A DNA stretch of 64,000 nucleotides from VAZQ01 sp963712565 (GTDB taxonomy: Bacteria > Pseudomonadota > Alphaproteobacteria > Rhizobiales > Xanthobacteraceae), in assembly GCA_963712565.1 (NCBI GenBank), contig CAVQIP010000081.1, positions 127,832 to 191,831 on the forward strand, in the 5' to 3' direction. Shown here one piece after another: positions 35,808 to 45,455 of the stretch. The notes under the pieces were generated by a model. The model had not been told where the DNA came from and searched no databases. It saw only the letters and a program-made list of their open reading frames with translations. Positions within the stretch are counted from its first letter, which is position 1. Each line of letters starts with the position of its first letter. The position numbers and the translations under genes are program-made.

Positions 35808-35976
35808 CGGCGCGATCTCCGTGAGAATTGCGACCTTATAGCGGCCGATCGGCATCGGACAGCCTATCCCGGCAATCAATCATCGCCGGTTTTCGCGACG
35901 AAGCGGACTCCGCCACGCCACGGAAACGCGCTAACACAATAAGCTGAAGTCGGAGAGCCGATGGCAGGCCGATAGC

Positions 35977-37104
35977 ATGGCTCATTTCGATGTCGTCGTC
36001 TGCGGCCTCGGCGTCATGGGCAGCGCGGCGGTCCATCACTTGGCGCGGCGGGGGCAGCGCGTGCTGGGAATCGAGCGCTACACCCCCGGTCATGACCGCG
36101 GCTCCTCCCATGGCTTGACCCGCGTCATTCGGCTTGGATATTTCGAGAATCTCTCCTATGTCCCGCTGCTGCGGCGCGCCTATGCGCTGTGGCGTGAACT
36201 CGAAGGCGCCGTCGGGCGACGGCTTCTCCATGTCACCGGCATCGCCGAAATCGGGTCACCCGCGAGCACCTTGGTCAAGGGAACGCTCGCCTGCGCGCGG
36301 CTCCATGGCTTGCGCCACGAGGTCCTCGCGGCGCCCGAGCTGATGCGGCGCTTTCCCGCCTTCGACGTGCCGCGGGATTATATCGGCGTCATCCAGCCGG
36401 AGGGCGGCTTTCTCGACGTCGAGCCATCGATCGCAGCGCAGCTTGCGCTCGCGACCGCGGCGGGGGCGGAAATTCGCAGCGGCGAATCGGCCCAGGCAAT
36501 CGAGCCGGGCGCCAGCACCGTGCGCATCGTGACCGATCGCGGTACCGTCGAGGCCGGGGCAGCCATTGTCGCGGCCGGGGCCTGGACCAAATCGCTGCTG
36601 CCCGAGCTTGCCGCCACGTTGCGAGTGACCCGCGAGGTGACGGGCTGGTTCGATCCAGTCGACGCGAGCCTATTTTCGGCCGACCGCTTCCCGGTGTTTA
36701 TCCTCGCCAGCCGGCACGGCATGCATTACGGCGTCCCGCCTCATGGCGGCGCGGGTGTCAAAGTCGCCAAGCACCACCACCGCGATGAAACGGTCGACCC
36801 CGACGCCTATGAGCGAAAGGTGTTGGCGGACGACGAGGCGTTGATCCGTGCCGTGGTCGCCGATCACATCCCGGCGGCGAACGGGCGGCTCATCGCCGCC
36901 AAAACGTGCCTCTACACCATGACCCCCGACGGCGATTTCCTCATCGATCGCCTGCCCGGTGCTCCCCACGTCATTGTCGCGTCGCCCTGCTCGGGTCACG
37001 GCTTCAAGTTCGCCCCGGTGATCGGGGAGATTCTGGCCGATCTCGCGACCGCCGGCGCCACGGCCCATGACATCACGCGGTTTTCCATCCGGCGGTTCTT
37101 GTGA
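35977..37104 (+). CDS. solA: Monomeric sarcosine / N-methyl-L-tryptophan oxidase-like flavoenzyme
   Basis: 375 residues. DVVVCGLGVMGSAAVHHLARRG is the FAD dinucleotide site; GSSHGLTRVIR and CLYTMTPDGDFLID follow, the latter with the cysteine that covalently holds FAD in this family. SPCSGHGFKFAPVIGEIL is the C-terminal signature. It would demethylate a secondary amine, releasing formaldehyde and peroxide. The choice between sarcosine and N-methyltryptophan is open. An acyl-CoA synthetase follows 114 bases downstream. Confidence 0.88.
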   Translation: MAHFDVVVCGLGVMGSAAVHHLARRGQRVLGIERYTPGHDRGSSHGLTRVIRLGYFENLSYVPLLRRAYALWRELEGAVGRRLLHVTGIAEIGSPASTLVKGTLACARLHGLRHEVLAAPELMRRFPAFDVPRDYIGVIQPEGGFLDVEPSIAAQLALATAAGAEIRSGESAQAIEPGASTVRIVTDRGTVEAGAAIVAAGAWTKSLLPELAATLRVTREVTGWFDPVDASLFSADRFPVFILASRHGMHYGVPPHGGAGVKVAKHHHRDETVDPDAYERKVLADDEALIRAVVADHIPAANGRLIAAKTCLYTMTPDGDFLIDRLPGAPHVIVASPCSGHGFKFAPVIGEILADLATAGATAHDITRFSIRRFL

Positions 37105-37218
37105 GCTTGGCTGCATATCAGCCCGACCCGTCGCTGCCCGAGCAATTCTCCGGTTGCGCAGCCGGCAGGCGTCCGTATTACACTCAGCGGCAACAGAAAA
37201 GCACCGCGAGGAACCGCC

Positions 37219-38856
37219 ATGCTCGGGCTGATGCAGGACTGGCCGCTGCTCTGCCATCGCATCATCGACCACGCCGCGATCAACCACGCCGAGCGGCCGA
37301 TCGTGACGCGCTCGGTGGAAGGCGCGATGCACCGCACGACCTACGCCGAAATCCGCAGGCGGGCGCTGCGCCTGGCGCAACGCCTGGACAAGGACGGTAT
37401 CCGGTCGGGCGACCGCGTGGCGACGCTGGCCTGGAACACGTGGCGTCATCTGGAGGCCTGGTACGGCATCATGGGAATCGGCGCCATCTATCACACGGTC
37501 AATCCGCGGCTGTTTCCCGATCAGATCGCGTGGATCGTCAATCACGCCGAGGATCGCGTGTTGCTGGCCGATCTGACCTTCATCCCGCTGTTGGAAAAGC
37601 TCGCCGATAAGCTTACGACGATCGAGCGCTATGTCGTGCTGAGCGACCGCGCACACATGCCGCAAACCTCGCTCAAGAATGCCGTGCCATATGAGGAGTG
37701 GCTCGGGGAGGTCGACGGCGACTTTGCCTGGAAGACGTTCGACGAAAACACCGCCGCCGGCATGTGCTACACCTCCGGCACCACCGGCCACCCAAAAGGG
37801 GTGCTGTACTCGCACCGCTCGAATGTCCTGCACGGATTGATGGCGAATAACTGCGACATGAAGGGCTATTCGTCGCGCGACGTGGTGATGCCGGTGGTCC
37901 CCATGTTCCATGCGAATTGCTGGGCGATGGCGTTCGCGGCTCCGATTGCCGGCGCGTCCATGATCATGCCGGGTGCCAAGCTCGACGGCGCGTCGATCTT
38001 CGAATTGCTCGACCGTTACCACGTCACCTGCACCGCCGCGGTGCCCACCGTTTGGCTCGCGCTTCTCCAGCACCTCGAAGCGACCGGCAGCAAGCTGCCC
38101 CACCTCAAGAAAGTCATCATCGGCGGCTCTGCCTGCCCGCGCGCCATGGCGAAGACCTTCCAAGACCTCTACGGCGTGGAGGTGATCCACGCCTGGGGCA
38201 TGACCGAGATGAGCCCGCTCGGCACCGCCTGCACCCTGAAGCCTGAATACGCTGCGCTCGGCGGCGACGCGCGGCTCGATATCCAGCAGAAGCAGGGGCA
38301 GTCGCCGTTCATGGTCGAGATGAAGATCACCGACGACGCTGGCAAGCGGCTGCCCTGGGACGGCAAAACTTTCGGTCGTCTCAAGGTGCGAGGACCGGCG
38401 GTCGCCAAGGGCTATTTCAAGGACGACAGCGACATTCTCGACGAGGAAGGTTTCTTCGATACCGGTGACGTGTCGACCATCGACCGCCACGGCTACATGC
38501 AGGTCACCGACCGCGCTAAGGACGTGATCAAATCAGGCGGCGAGTGGATTTCCTCGATCGACCTCGAAAATCTCGCCATCGGCCATCCCAAGGTGGCGGA
38601 AGCAGCCGTAATCGGCGTGAAGCATCCGAAGTGGGATGAACGTCCTTTGCTCGTCATCGTTCTCAAAAAGGACCAGTCCGCGACCAAGGACGAGATGTTG
38701 AAGTTCATGCAGGGCAAGGTCGCCAAATGGTGGATGCCCGACGAGGTCGTTTTCGTCGATGAGATCCCGCATACCGCAACCGGCAAAATCCAGAAAACAG
38801 TGCTGCGGGAGCGATTCAAGGGTTTTGTGCTGCCGAGCGCGGCGGCGATGCGCTGA
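37219..38856 (+). CDS. Long/medium-chain fatty-acid--CoA ligase (AMP-forming)
   Basis: 545 residues, ATG 37219 with GAGGAA six bases upstream. ANL-superfamily motifs: CYTSGTTGHPKGVLYSHR (P-loop), HAWGMTEMSPLG, FDTGDVSTID, RAKDVIKSGGEWIS and the C-terminal TATGKIQKTVLRE with the adenylation lysine. It activates a carboxylic acid to its CoA ester, probably for beta-oxidation. The same-strand solA-like gene lies upstream, without obvious metabolic link. Confidence 0.92.
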   Translation: MLGLMQDWPLLCHRIIDHAAINHAERPIVTRSVEGAMHRTTYAEIRRRALRLAQRLDKDGIRSGDRVATLAWNTWRHLEAWYGIMGIGAIYHTVNPRLFPDQIAWIVNHAEDRVLLADLTFIPLLEKLADKLTTIERYVVLSDRAHMPQTSLKNAVPYEEWLGEVDGDFAWKTFDENTAAGMCYTSGTTGHPKGVLYSHRSNVLHGLMANNCDMKGYSSRDVVMPVVPMFHANCWAMAFAAPIAGASMIMPGAKLDGASIFELLDRYHVTCTAAVPTVWLALLQHLEATGSKLPHLKKVIIGGSACPRAMAKTFQDLYGVEVIHAWGMTEMSPLGTACTLKPEYAALGGDARLDIQQKQGQSPFMVEMKITDDAGKRLPWDGKTFGRLKVRGPAVAKGYFKDDSDILDEEGFFDTGDVSTIDRHGYMQVTDRAKDVIKSGGEWISSIDLENLAIGHPKVAEAAVIGVKHPKWDERPLLVIVLKKDQSATKDEMLKFMQGKVAKWWMPDEVVFVDEIPHTATGKIQKTVLRERFKGFVLPSAAAMR

Positions 38857-39031
38857 GACCGCATTGTCGCCATGACGCCGGACCAGGCAGAAGGCGCGAC
38901 GCTTGCGTGGATCGGCGCCCGGAGAGTATTTCGTCGCTCGCGGTCGTCAGTTCCGGACCCTTTCCACCGTCGCGGTCCGATGCGGTAACGTTGGCACAAC
39001 CACGGCGATCTCCCCTCCAGGAAGTCCGCGC

Positions 39032-40258
39032 ATGATCAGTTTCGATGCGACCGTCGCCGCGGCACCAGCCGGCGTTGTCGCGCCCGCGGACGCCGTTGTC
39101 CGCTTTCGTGGTCGCCCGCAAGCCTTTTGGCGGTTGCTCGTCCACGGCGCCGTATTCCTGATGTTCACGCTCGGCATCTACCGGTTCTGGCTCACGACCG
39201 ATATTCGTAGATACCTATGGTCCAACACCGAGCTCGCGGGCGAGAGCTTCGAATATACCGGAACCGCCCGCGAGCTTCTGCTCGGTTTCTTGATTGCGAT
39301 CGCGATCCTGGTTCCGCTCTATGCGGCCTTGTTCCTGCTCGCGCTCGGTCTCGGCGAGCTCTCGAGCTTGATCGGCCTCCTGACCCTCGCCTTGCTCGGT
39401 CAATACGCGGTCTATCGGGCGCGGCGCTACCGCCTCACTCGGACGGTCTACCGCGGGGTGCGCTTCCACCAGAGCGGCTCGGCGTGGCGCTATGCCGTCT
39501 GCGCACTGTTGTGGTGGAGCTTGATCGCGCTGACCGTGGGGCTCGCCTATCCGTTCGCCCAGTCGCGGCTCGAACGCTTCAAGATGCGCAACACTTTCTT
39601 CGGCAATTTGCAGGGCCGCTTCGTGGGCTCGGGTGTCAGCCTCCTCCTGCGCGGTTCCATCTTGTGGTTTCTCGCCGTGGTACCGTTTGTCGCCGGCCTT
39701 GTTGCCACGCTGCGAGCCATCGACTGGAGCACGCTGGCGGCCGCGCCGAACCGCGACGATCTGTCGAATTGGCTCGAGGCGAGCGGGCTTGCCGGCGCTG
39801 CGGTCTATGCCGCATTGACCGGCACCTGGCTCGTGCTCTCGTTTGCCATCCTCTACCCTATCTTCCAGGCCATGGTGCTGCGCTGGTGGACGTCCGGATT
39901 GCGCTTCGGCGAAGTGATCGTGATATCGCGCCTGCGCACCGCGCAGGTCTTTCGCGTCTATGCCCGCTTTCTGCTGTATGCCTTCCTGTTCACCTTGGCG
40001 GCGGGCGTAATCGTCGTACCCGGCGCGCTGGTGCTCGCGCGACTCACGGGAGAGCTCGAACTCGATGCCGAAGGAAATCGTCACGACCGGGGCGGGCCTT
40101 GCTACCTACGTCGCGATCGCGCTCGGCTATTCCACCATCTACCAAGCGACCGTCCGGCTGGGGCTGTGGCGGTGCGCCGTGGAATCTCTCGACATCTTAA
40201 ATCCTGCGGTGCTCGATCAGGTCTCCGCTGCCGGGCAGCCAGCGTCCCCGGTCGGTGA
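39032..40258 (+). CDS. DUF898 (YjgN-like) polytopic membrane protein with a frameshifted C-terminus
   Basis: From ATG 39032 (VVRFRGRPQAFWRLLVHG), a six-to-eight helix membrane protein with the DUF898 pattern LGIYRFWLTTDIRRYLWSNT and YRGVRFHQSGSAWRYA. Near 40062-40066 the family sequence jumps frame: EIVTTGAGLATYVAIALGYS and YQATVRLGLWR, through ALSVGGI and the stop at 40293-40295, are in another frame. One extra base (or two missing) would give one protein of about 420 residues ending eight bases before the M48 gene. The current frame instead ends in unrelated residues at 40258. Function unknown; linked with the peptidase downstream. Confidence 0.8.
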   Translation: MISFDATVAAAPAGVVAPADAVVRFRGRPQAFWRLLVHGAVFLMFTLGIYRFWLTTDIRRYLWSNTELAGESFEYTGTARELLLGFLIAIAILVPLYAALFLLALGLGELSSLIGLLTLALLGQYAVYRARRYRLTRTVYRGVRFHQSGSAWRYAVCALLWWSLIALTVGLAYPFAQSRLERFKMRNTFFGNLQGRFVGSGVSLLLRGSILWFLAVVPFVAGLVATLRAIDWSTLAAAPNRDDLSNWLEASGLAGAAVYAALTGTWLVLSFAILYPIFQAMVLRWWTSGLRFGEVIVISRLRTAQVFRVYARFLLYAFLFTLAAGVIVVPGALVLARLTGELELDAEGNRHDRGGPCYLRRDRARLFHHLPSDRPAGAVAVRRGISRHLKSCGARSGLRCRAASVPGR

Positions 40259-40302
40259 GGGCCTCGCCGATGCCCTCAGCGTAGGCGGGATCTGAACGCG
40301 CC

Positions 40303-41412
40303 ATGACGACTTCGGGCCGAGCCATCTTTTTCGACGGCATGACCAGCGTGCGCCGCGAGGTCACCGTCGAGCTCGAGCCGCAAGCGCTGGGAATCCGCGG
40401 CCGCGACGGAACCGTTCTCGCCGAATGGTCTTACGACCAGCTCGAGAAGCTGTCGGCGCCCGATGGCGTCTTGCGCCTCGGCAAGGACGGCAATTCGGTG
40501 CTCGCACGGCTCGAGGTCCACGACCCGCAATTGGCCGCCGCGATCGACGACCTGTCGCTGCCAATCGACCGCAGCGGCCGCAACGAACGGCGCATGCAGA
40601 CCAAGGTGATCGTCTGGAGCCTGACCGCTACAGCTTCGCTCATTCTTGTCGCGGTCTGGGGCGTGCCGCGGATCGCCACCAAGCTCACGCCGCTCATTCC
40701 CTACTCGGTCGAGCGCAAGCTCGGGGCGGCAATCGAAAGGCAGGTGCGCGCGAGCCTGGACACCCGCCACGCCAACGCCGCTTTCGAATGTGGAAATGCC
40801 GCCAGCGAGAAGGAAGGCCGCGCGGCGTTCGACAAGCTCATGCGTCAGATCGAAACAGCGGCCGAGTTGCCGATCCCGCTCGACGCGGTGGTCGTGCGGC
40901 AACCTGAAAACAACGCCATCACGCTTCCGGGCGGATACATCTACGTGTTCCGGGGCCTGCTCGATAAGGCCGAAACACCCGACGAGCTCGCCGGGGTGAT
41001 TGCGCACGAAGTCGGGCACGTCGCGAACCGCGACGGGACCCGCACGGTGCTGCAGGCGGCGGGACTCTCGTTGCTCTTCGGCATGCTGCTCGGCGATTTT
41101 GTCGGCGGCGGCGCCGTCGTGTTCGCGGCCAAGACCATTCTGCAAACGAGCTACAGCCGCGCCGTCGAGACCACCGCGGACGCCTATGGTGTGGCGCTCA
41201 CGGCCAGGATCGGCGCCGACGCGCGCGCCCTTGCCAGGATGCTGTCGCGAATTGCGGGAACCACCCATGCCGGACCGAAGATTCTGCTTGATCATCCCGA
41301 GACCAGCGACCGCGTCGCCCGCATCGAAGCGGCTGCGGGATCCGCGCCGACGCGGCCGCTGCTCGAGCCGGCGGAATGGGCGGCGCTCAAGAATATCTGC
41401 TCCGGCTCGTGA
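40303..41412 (+). CDS. M48 family zinc metallopeptidase
   Basis: 369 residues. One membrane helix lies at about residues 102-122; the peptidase domain has VIAHEVGHVANRDG with H235, E236 and H239, and a further glutamate ligand in SRAVETTADAYG. The arrangement resembles HtpX/BepA-type proteases that remove damaged membrane or outer-membrane proteins. It follows the DUF898 gene by seven bases from its expected stop; DUF898-M48 pairs recur in Proteobacteria, suggesting one functional unit. Confidence 0.92.
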   Translation: MTTSGRAIFFDGMTSVRREVTVELEPQALGIRGRDGTVLAEWSYDQLEKLSAPDGVLRLGKDGNSVLARLEVHDPQLAAAIDDLSLPIDRSGRNERRMQTKVIVWSLTATASLILVAVWGVPRIATKLTPLIPYSVERKLGAAIERQVRASLDTRHANAAFECGNAASEKEGRAAFDKLMRQIETAAELPIPLDAVVVRQPENNAITLPGGYIYVFRGLLDKAETPDELAGVIAHEVGHVANRDGTRTVLQAAGLSLLFGMLLGDFVGGGAVVFAAKTILQTSYSRAVETTADAYGVALTARIGADARALARMLSRIAGTTHAGPKILLDHPETSDRVARIEAAAGSAPTRPLLEPAEWAALKNICSGS

Positions 41413-41420
41413 GGTAGACG

Positions 41421-42293
41421 ATGGCGCGCCGCTACATCCACTCGGAGCCCACATCGCGCCTCGCCATCTGGGCGCGGCGCATGGCCGGTTTTGCTTTCTT
41501 GGCCTCATTTCTCGCGGTCATCATCGTGCGCTCCGGCCTGCTCGAAATCCGGCCGGCGCTCGCGACCTTTGCCGGCGCGCTCGCCATTGCGGTCATTGCG
41601 CTCCTGCTCGCATTCGCCGCCTTGGTCGCGATCTGGATGGAGGGATTGGCGGGCATTGGCGCCGCGTTGTCGGCGATGGCGGTCTCGCTCATGCTCTTGG
41701 CCTACCCGGCCTATCTCGGCATCAAGGCCTACCGGCTGCCGTGGATCTACGACATCACCACCGACCCGATCGATCCGCCGCGCTACGAGGCGCTGGCGCG
41801 CGTGCGTCCGCGCGACGCCAACCCGGTCGCCTATGCGGGCCTTTATGCCGCCGAACAACAACGCAAGACCTACCCGGATGTCGGACCGCTGGGCACCAAT
41901 GCGAGCCCGCAGGCTGCCTACGATGCGGCACTCGCGGTGGTCAACAGGCGCAAGTGGCGGGTCGTCGACGCGCGCGCTCCCCAGGCCGGCCGGCGCGAGG
42001 GACACATCGAGGCGGTCGCACGTACCCCGATCATGGGATTTCGCGATGACATCGCGATCCGCGTGCGGGCGGAAACCGACGGCACGCGCATCGACGCGCG
42101 TTCATCCTCGCGTTACGGCGCTTTCGATTTCGGCACCAATGCAGCGCGTGTGCGCAGCGTAATGAACGAAATCGAAGACGCCATCCGGGCCCAAAAACCG
42201 GAACGACCGCCGCCGCAGCCGCCGGCGAAGAAATCGACGCCGGGCAAGAAAGATCAGCCCAAGCGGTCAAGAGGTGACGCTGATATCCGCTGA
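41421..42293 (+). CDS. DUF1499 membrane protein
   Basis: 290 residues with GAGG six bases before ATG 41421. Three hydrophobic segments at about 22-110 (AGFAFLASFLAVIIVRSGLL and others), then the DUF1499 domain (YPDVGPLGTNASPQAAYDAA, FRDDIAIRVR, DARSSSRYGAFDFGTNAARV) and a proline/lysine tail. DUF1499 proteins are lipid-envelope-associated with no settled function. It begins nine bases after the M48 stop, completing a three-gene operon. Confidence 0.88.
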   Translation: MARRYIHSEPTSRLAIWARRMAGFAFLASFLAVIIVRSGLLEIRPALATFAGALAIAVIALLLAFAALVAIWMEGLAGIGAALSAMAVSLMLLAYPAYLGIKAYRLPWIYDITTDPIDPPRYEALARVRPRDANPVAYAGLYAAEQQRKTYPDVGPLGTNASPQAAYDAALAVVNRRKWRVVDARAPQAGRREGHIEAVARTPIMGFRDDIAIRVRAETDGTRIDARSSSRYGAFDFGTNAARVRSVMNEIEDAIRAQKPERPPPQPPAKKSTPGKKDQPKRSRGDADIR

Positions 42294-42344
42294 TCAGCTC
42301 GCGTCGCCTGCGTCCCAATCGATCGAGTGGATCCGGTACGACGA

Positions 42345-43256
42345 TTAGCGCAAGCGGTAGCGGCCCGCGATCGCGGGCCGGCCCTCGGTCGTGACCAGCC
42401 CGCGTGCCACCAAGTCCTCGAGATGGGCGAGAACGGAAAGGCCCGCGGCCTTCACCAGGCGTGGATCGAGCCCGATATAGATCGCTCGCACGAGGCTGGG
42501 GATATCGGTTTCGCCCTTGGCCAACCGGTGCAGGATCGCGGCCTCGCGGCCTTGGCGATGGCGGATGTAGTGCTGCACGAAGCGTGGCGCCTCGCGTACC
42601 GCGCCGCCATGGCCCGGCAGATAGATCTGTTCCGAGCGGCGCGCGAGCTTTTGCAGCGAAGCCATGTAATCGCTCATCGCCCCGTCCGGCGGCGCGACGA
42701 CCGGCGTGGACCACGCCATGACGTGATCGCCCGAGAACAGCAGATTGGCCTCCTTGAACGCGAAAGCCATGTGGTTTGCGGTGTGGCCGGGCGTCGTGAC
42801 CGCCTCGATGGTGAAGCCCCTGCCGGCAACGACCTCGCCATCGGCCAGCGCGCGATCGGGCCGGAACTCGGTGTCGTTGCTGGCATCGAGGCGCGGCGCC
42901 TCGCCGATATTGAGGGGACGCGCGGCGCGGTGCGGTCCTTCGGCCAGAACCAAGGCCCCGGTCGCCGCCTTGATCCGGGGGACCGCGGGGGAATGATCGC
43001 GGTGAGTGTGCGTCACGAAAATATGGGTGACGGTTTCACCGCGCACGGCGTCGAGCAGGGCGGCGATGTGCGTCTCGTCGAGCGGCCCGGGATCGATGAT
43101 CGCGACCTGGCCGCGGCCGACGATGTAGGACACCGTTCCTTTGAACGTGAATGGTCCGGGGTTGTTGGCGAGTACCCGCCGCACGCCCGGCGCGGCCTCC
43201 GCCACGGTTTCGGGCGCCAGGTCGAAGCTCCTGTCGAAGGGAATGTCGTCGCTCAT
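42345..43256 (-). CDS. MBL-fold metallo-hydrolase
   Basis: 303 residues from ATG 43256 (a GTG at 43277 is also open). The metal motif is VTHTHRDH (H83, H85, D87, H88); TPGHTANHM and LFSGDHVM supply the other ligands. The C-terminal part has a winged-helix-like LACTB2 segment (LAHLEDLVARGLVTTEGRPA). Relatives of LACTB2 act as ribonucleases or thioesterases; the substrate here is unknown. It is the last gene of the minus-strand set led by the IlvD/Edd gene. Confidence 0.88.
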   Translation of the reverse strand: MSDDIPFDRSFDLAPETVAEAAPGVRRVLANNPGPFTFKGTVSYIVGRGQVAIIDPGPLDETHIAALLDAVRGETVTHIFVTHTHRDHSPAVPRIKAATGALVLAEGPHRAARPLNIGEAPRLDASNDTEFRPDRALADGEVVAGRGFTIEAVTTPGHTANHMAFAFKEANLLFSGDHVMAWSTPVVAPPDGAMSDYMASLQKLARRSEQIYLPGHGGAVREAPRFVQHYIRHRQGREAAILHRLAKGETDIPSLVRAIYIGLDPRLVKAAGLSVLAHLEDLVARGLVTTEGRPAIAGRYRLR

Positions 43257-43342
43257 GTCGATCGGCCGTGACGGCACAGGGGGCGGGCTCCCATGCCGTC
43301 AGCGTGCGTCAGGGTTCGAGCCGAGCTCCGCCGATCGGCCGG

Positions 43343-44293
43343 TCAGCCAAGCTTGCGGCCGATGATGTCCTCGCAGCGCGCATCGCCGGGTTGCTCGTCG
43401 AGATAGAGCGCGCCCGACATGGCGGCGCGCATCCGGTTCGAGGGCGGTCCGGCCGTTCCCCAGCGGTCCGGCGTGGGCATCACTTTCTGCCAGTACTCGG
43501 CATTCTGGGGAACGTGCGTGGCATCATCAAGCTGGTCGAGCTCGGTCGTGTACTCCGCCACGAATCCATTCGGCTCGATGAAATAGGAGAATACGTTGCT
43601 GCCCGGTCCGTGACGCCCAATGCCCCACGCGATGTCGAAACCGCTTTGCTTGACACGACCGGCGCCACGCATCAATCCGTCGATGTTCGGCAGCTCGTAT
43701 GCCACGTGGTTTAGCGAAGGTCCGTTGTTGCGGAAGATCGCCACGCTGTGGTGATCGGCGCTGCAGCGCAGGAACTCCATCATGTGCGTGCTGTCGGAAA
43801 GCCTGAAGCCGAGAACGTCGATGAAAAACGGTACCTGATCCTCAGTGCGCGCGCTGTTGAGGACGACGTGGCTGATCTTCGTGGGCCGCGAGCGGTCGAG
43901 AACGAGGTTCGGGTGCTGTACGCTATCCGACGAGATGCTCATTGGCAGCCCATCAGGAGTGCTGAACCGGAATCCGTAGCCGCCGCCGGCGCTGCGGTCG
44001 AGCGGGGCGGGCTCGCCCGCGACCGCGACGCCGTAGCCCTTGGCCTTAGCGCAAAGCTGATCGACCGCGGCCCGATCGACGGCGGCGAAGTGCACGCCGA
44101 GCAGCGCGGGCTTCGGCCGCTCGCGGATGGTCAGCACATGGTGCTCGCCGCCGGTGGCCCGGAAGTGAACGCTGTCGCCGCCCGACGACACCTCTTCGAG
44201 CGCCCAGATCTTGGTGTAGAACTCCGCCGATTGGTGGAGATCGCGAACGCCGAGCTCGATGCTGCGGACGCCGGTGACCCTGCTATTGATCAT
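43343..44293 (-). CDS. VOC family protein, extradiol dioxygenase-like
   Basis: 316 residues from ATG 44293. Two vicinal-oxygen-chelate modules: the first begins RVTGVRSIELGVRDLHQSA, the second PTKISHVVLNSARTEDQVPF. Candidate metal residues are the second-module H (SHVVLNS), H (LNHVAYEL) and E (EYTTEL), the layout of type I extradiol dioxygenases. Aromatic ring cleavage is plausible, supported by the luciferase-like monooxygenase gene 90 bases upstream. Confidence 0.82.
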   Translation of the reverse strand: MINSRVTGVRSIELGVRDLHQSAEFYTKIWALEEVSSGGDSVHFRATGGEHHVLTIRERPKPALLGVHFAAVDRAAVDQLCAKAKGYGVAVAGEPAPLDRSAGGGYGFRFSTPDGLPMSISSDSVQHPNLVLDRSRPTKISHVVLNSARTEDQVPFFIDVLGFRLSDSTHMMEFLRCSADHHSVAIFRNNGPSLNHVAYELPNIDGLMRGAGRVKQSGFDIAWGIGRHGPGSNVFSYFIEPNGFVAEYTTELDQLDDATHVPQNAEYWQKVMPTPDRWGTAGPPSNRMRAAMSGALYLDEQPGDARCEDIIGRKLG

Positions 44294-44383
44294 CGCTGGT
44301 GACCTCTCGCCCTTGCCTGGGCTGAATTTCGCACAGTCCGTCGCCAAGGGCCAGCGGCAACCGGCGCTCGAAAGCAGCAGCAA

Positions 44384-45427
44384 TCACAGCCGCGCCAGCT
44401 TGGGCATCACCTCGGTCGAGAACAGCTGCAGCGAACGCAGCGCGTCCGCAAGCGACATCGCCCCGAGAAAGAGATAAGTGAGCAGATAGTTCACTCCGAG
44501 CTCGGCCACCTGCCGTTCGATCTCCTCCCGCACCCGCTGCGGCGTTCCGGCGATCACCGATCCGTCAGCCACGCACTCCTCGAAGGTCGCCCCGCGCGGC
44601 ACGTTGAGCCGCGAGGTGAGGCCGGTGACGCCATGCTTGTCGCGCAGCCAGTTCAATTGCGCGAGGTGAAGCTCCATCGCCGGCTTGCCGAAGCGGGTGG
44701 CTTCCGCGTCGGTATCGGCGACGAAGATATGGCGGAGCACGCCGATCGCGGCGCCGCCGGGAAACTCGGCCTTGGGCTGGGCCGGGCCACCGCGTTTTGC
44801 CAGCGCCTGCTTGAACGCATCGATATTGGTCTTGGCGAACGGGGTAGGCCCGAGGCTGACGAAATGCATGCCGTGCTCACCGGCCCAAGTGGCGCCGGTG
44901 GTGTTGGAGGAGCCGTACCAGAAGGCGGGATGCGGCCGCTGCAGCGGCCGCAAGGCGATCGGCACGTTCTCATATTGGTAATGCCTGCCGGAATAGCTGA
45001 GGCTGTCGGTGGTCAGCCCCGCGCTGACGCAATTGAATGCGTCGATGAAGATGTCGCGGGAATCGTCATGCTCGATCTTGTGATATTTGAGCTCGTAGGG
45101 CGACACGCCACGGCCGACGCCTACTTCCAAGCGCCCGTGGCTGAGATGGTCGAGGATGCAAATCTCCTCGATCAGCCGCAGCGGCGAATAGAGCGGGAGC
45201 AGGTAAACCAGCGGGCCGAGCCGCATGCGCGTGGTCGCGCGCGCGACCGCGCCGAGATAGACGCCGGGCACCGGCACCATGTTGAGCGGCGTGGCGTGGT
45301 GCTCCGCCACGTGCAGACAATAGATGCCGGCCTGGTCGGCGGCCTGGACGAAGGTGAGCCGCTCGTCGAACAGGGTCGAGAGCGGACGCTCGCCGTGCTC
45401 GACGTGGTCGAAAAGTCCGATTTTCAT
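44384..45427 (-). CDS. Luciferase-like (LLM) flavin-dependent monooxygenase
   Basis: 347 residues from ATG 45427 with CGAGGA upstream; a longer frame to 45742 overlaps ilvD and is rejected. TIM-barrel LLM motifs: IYCLHVAEHHATPLNMVP, RLGPLVYLLPLYSPLRLIEE, DHLSHGRLEVGVGRGVSP, and AGTPQRVREEIERQVAELG. It would use reduced FMN and oxygen on an unidentified substrate. It lies 28 bases after the dehydratase gene and is probably co-transcribed with it. Confidence 0.88.
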   Translation of the reverse strand: MKIGLFDHVEHGERPLSTLFDERLTFVQAADQAGIYCLHVAEHHATPLNMVPVPGVYLGAVARATTRMRLGPLVYLLPLYSPLRLIEEICILDHLSHGRLEVGVGRGVSPYELKYHKIEHDDSRDIFIDAFNCVSAGLTTDSLSYSGRHYQYENVPIALRPLQRPHPAFWYGSSNTTGATWAGEHGMHFVSLGPTPFAKTNIDAFKQALAKRGGPAQPKAEFPGGAAIGVLRHIFVADTDAEATRFGKPAMELHLAQLNWLRDKHGVTGLTSRLNVPRGATFEECVADGSVIAGTPQRVREEIERQVAELGVNYLLTYLFLGAMSLADALRSLQLFSTEVMPKLARL

Positions 45428-45455
45428 GGGTCCTCGGCGGGCGGGTTGCAGGCTC

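Noticed and set aside
36670..38490. 606-codon minus ORF
   Set aside because: Antisense to the acyl-CoA ligase and oxidase genes; composition is typical of a shadow frame.
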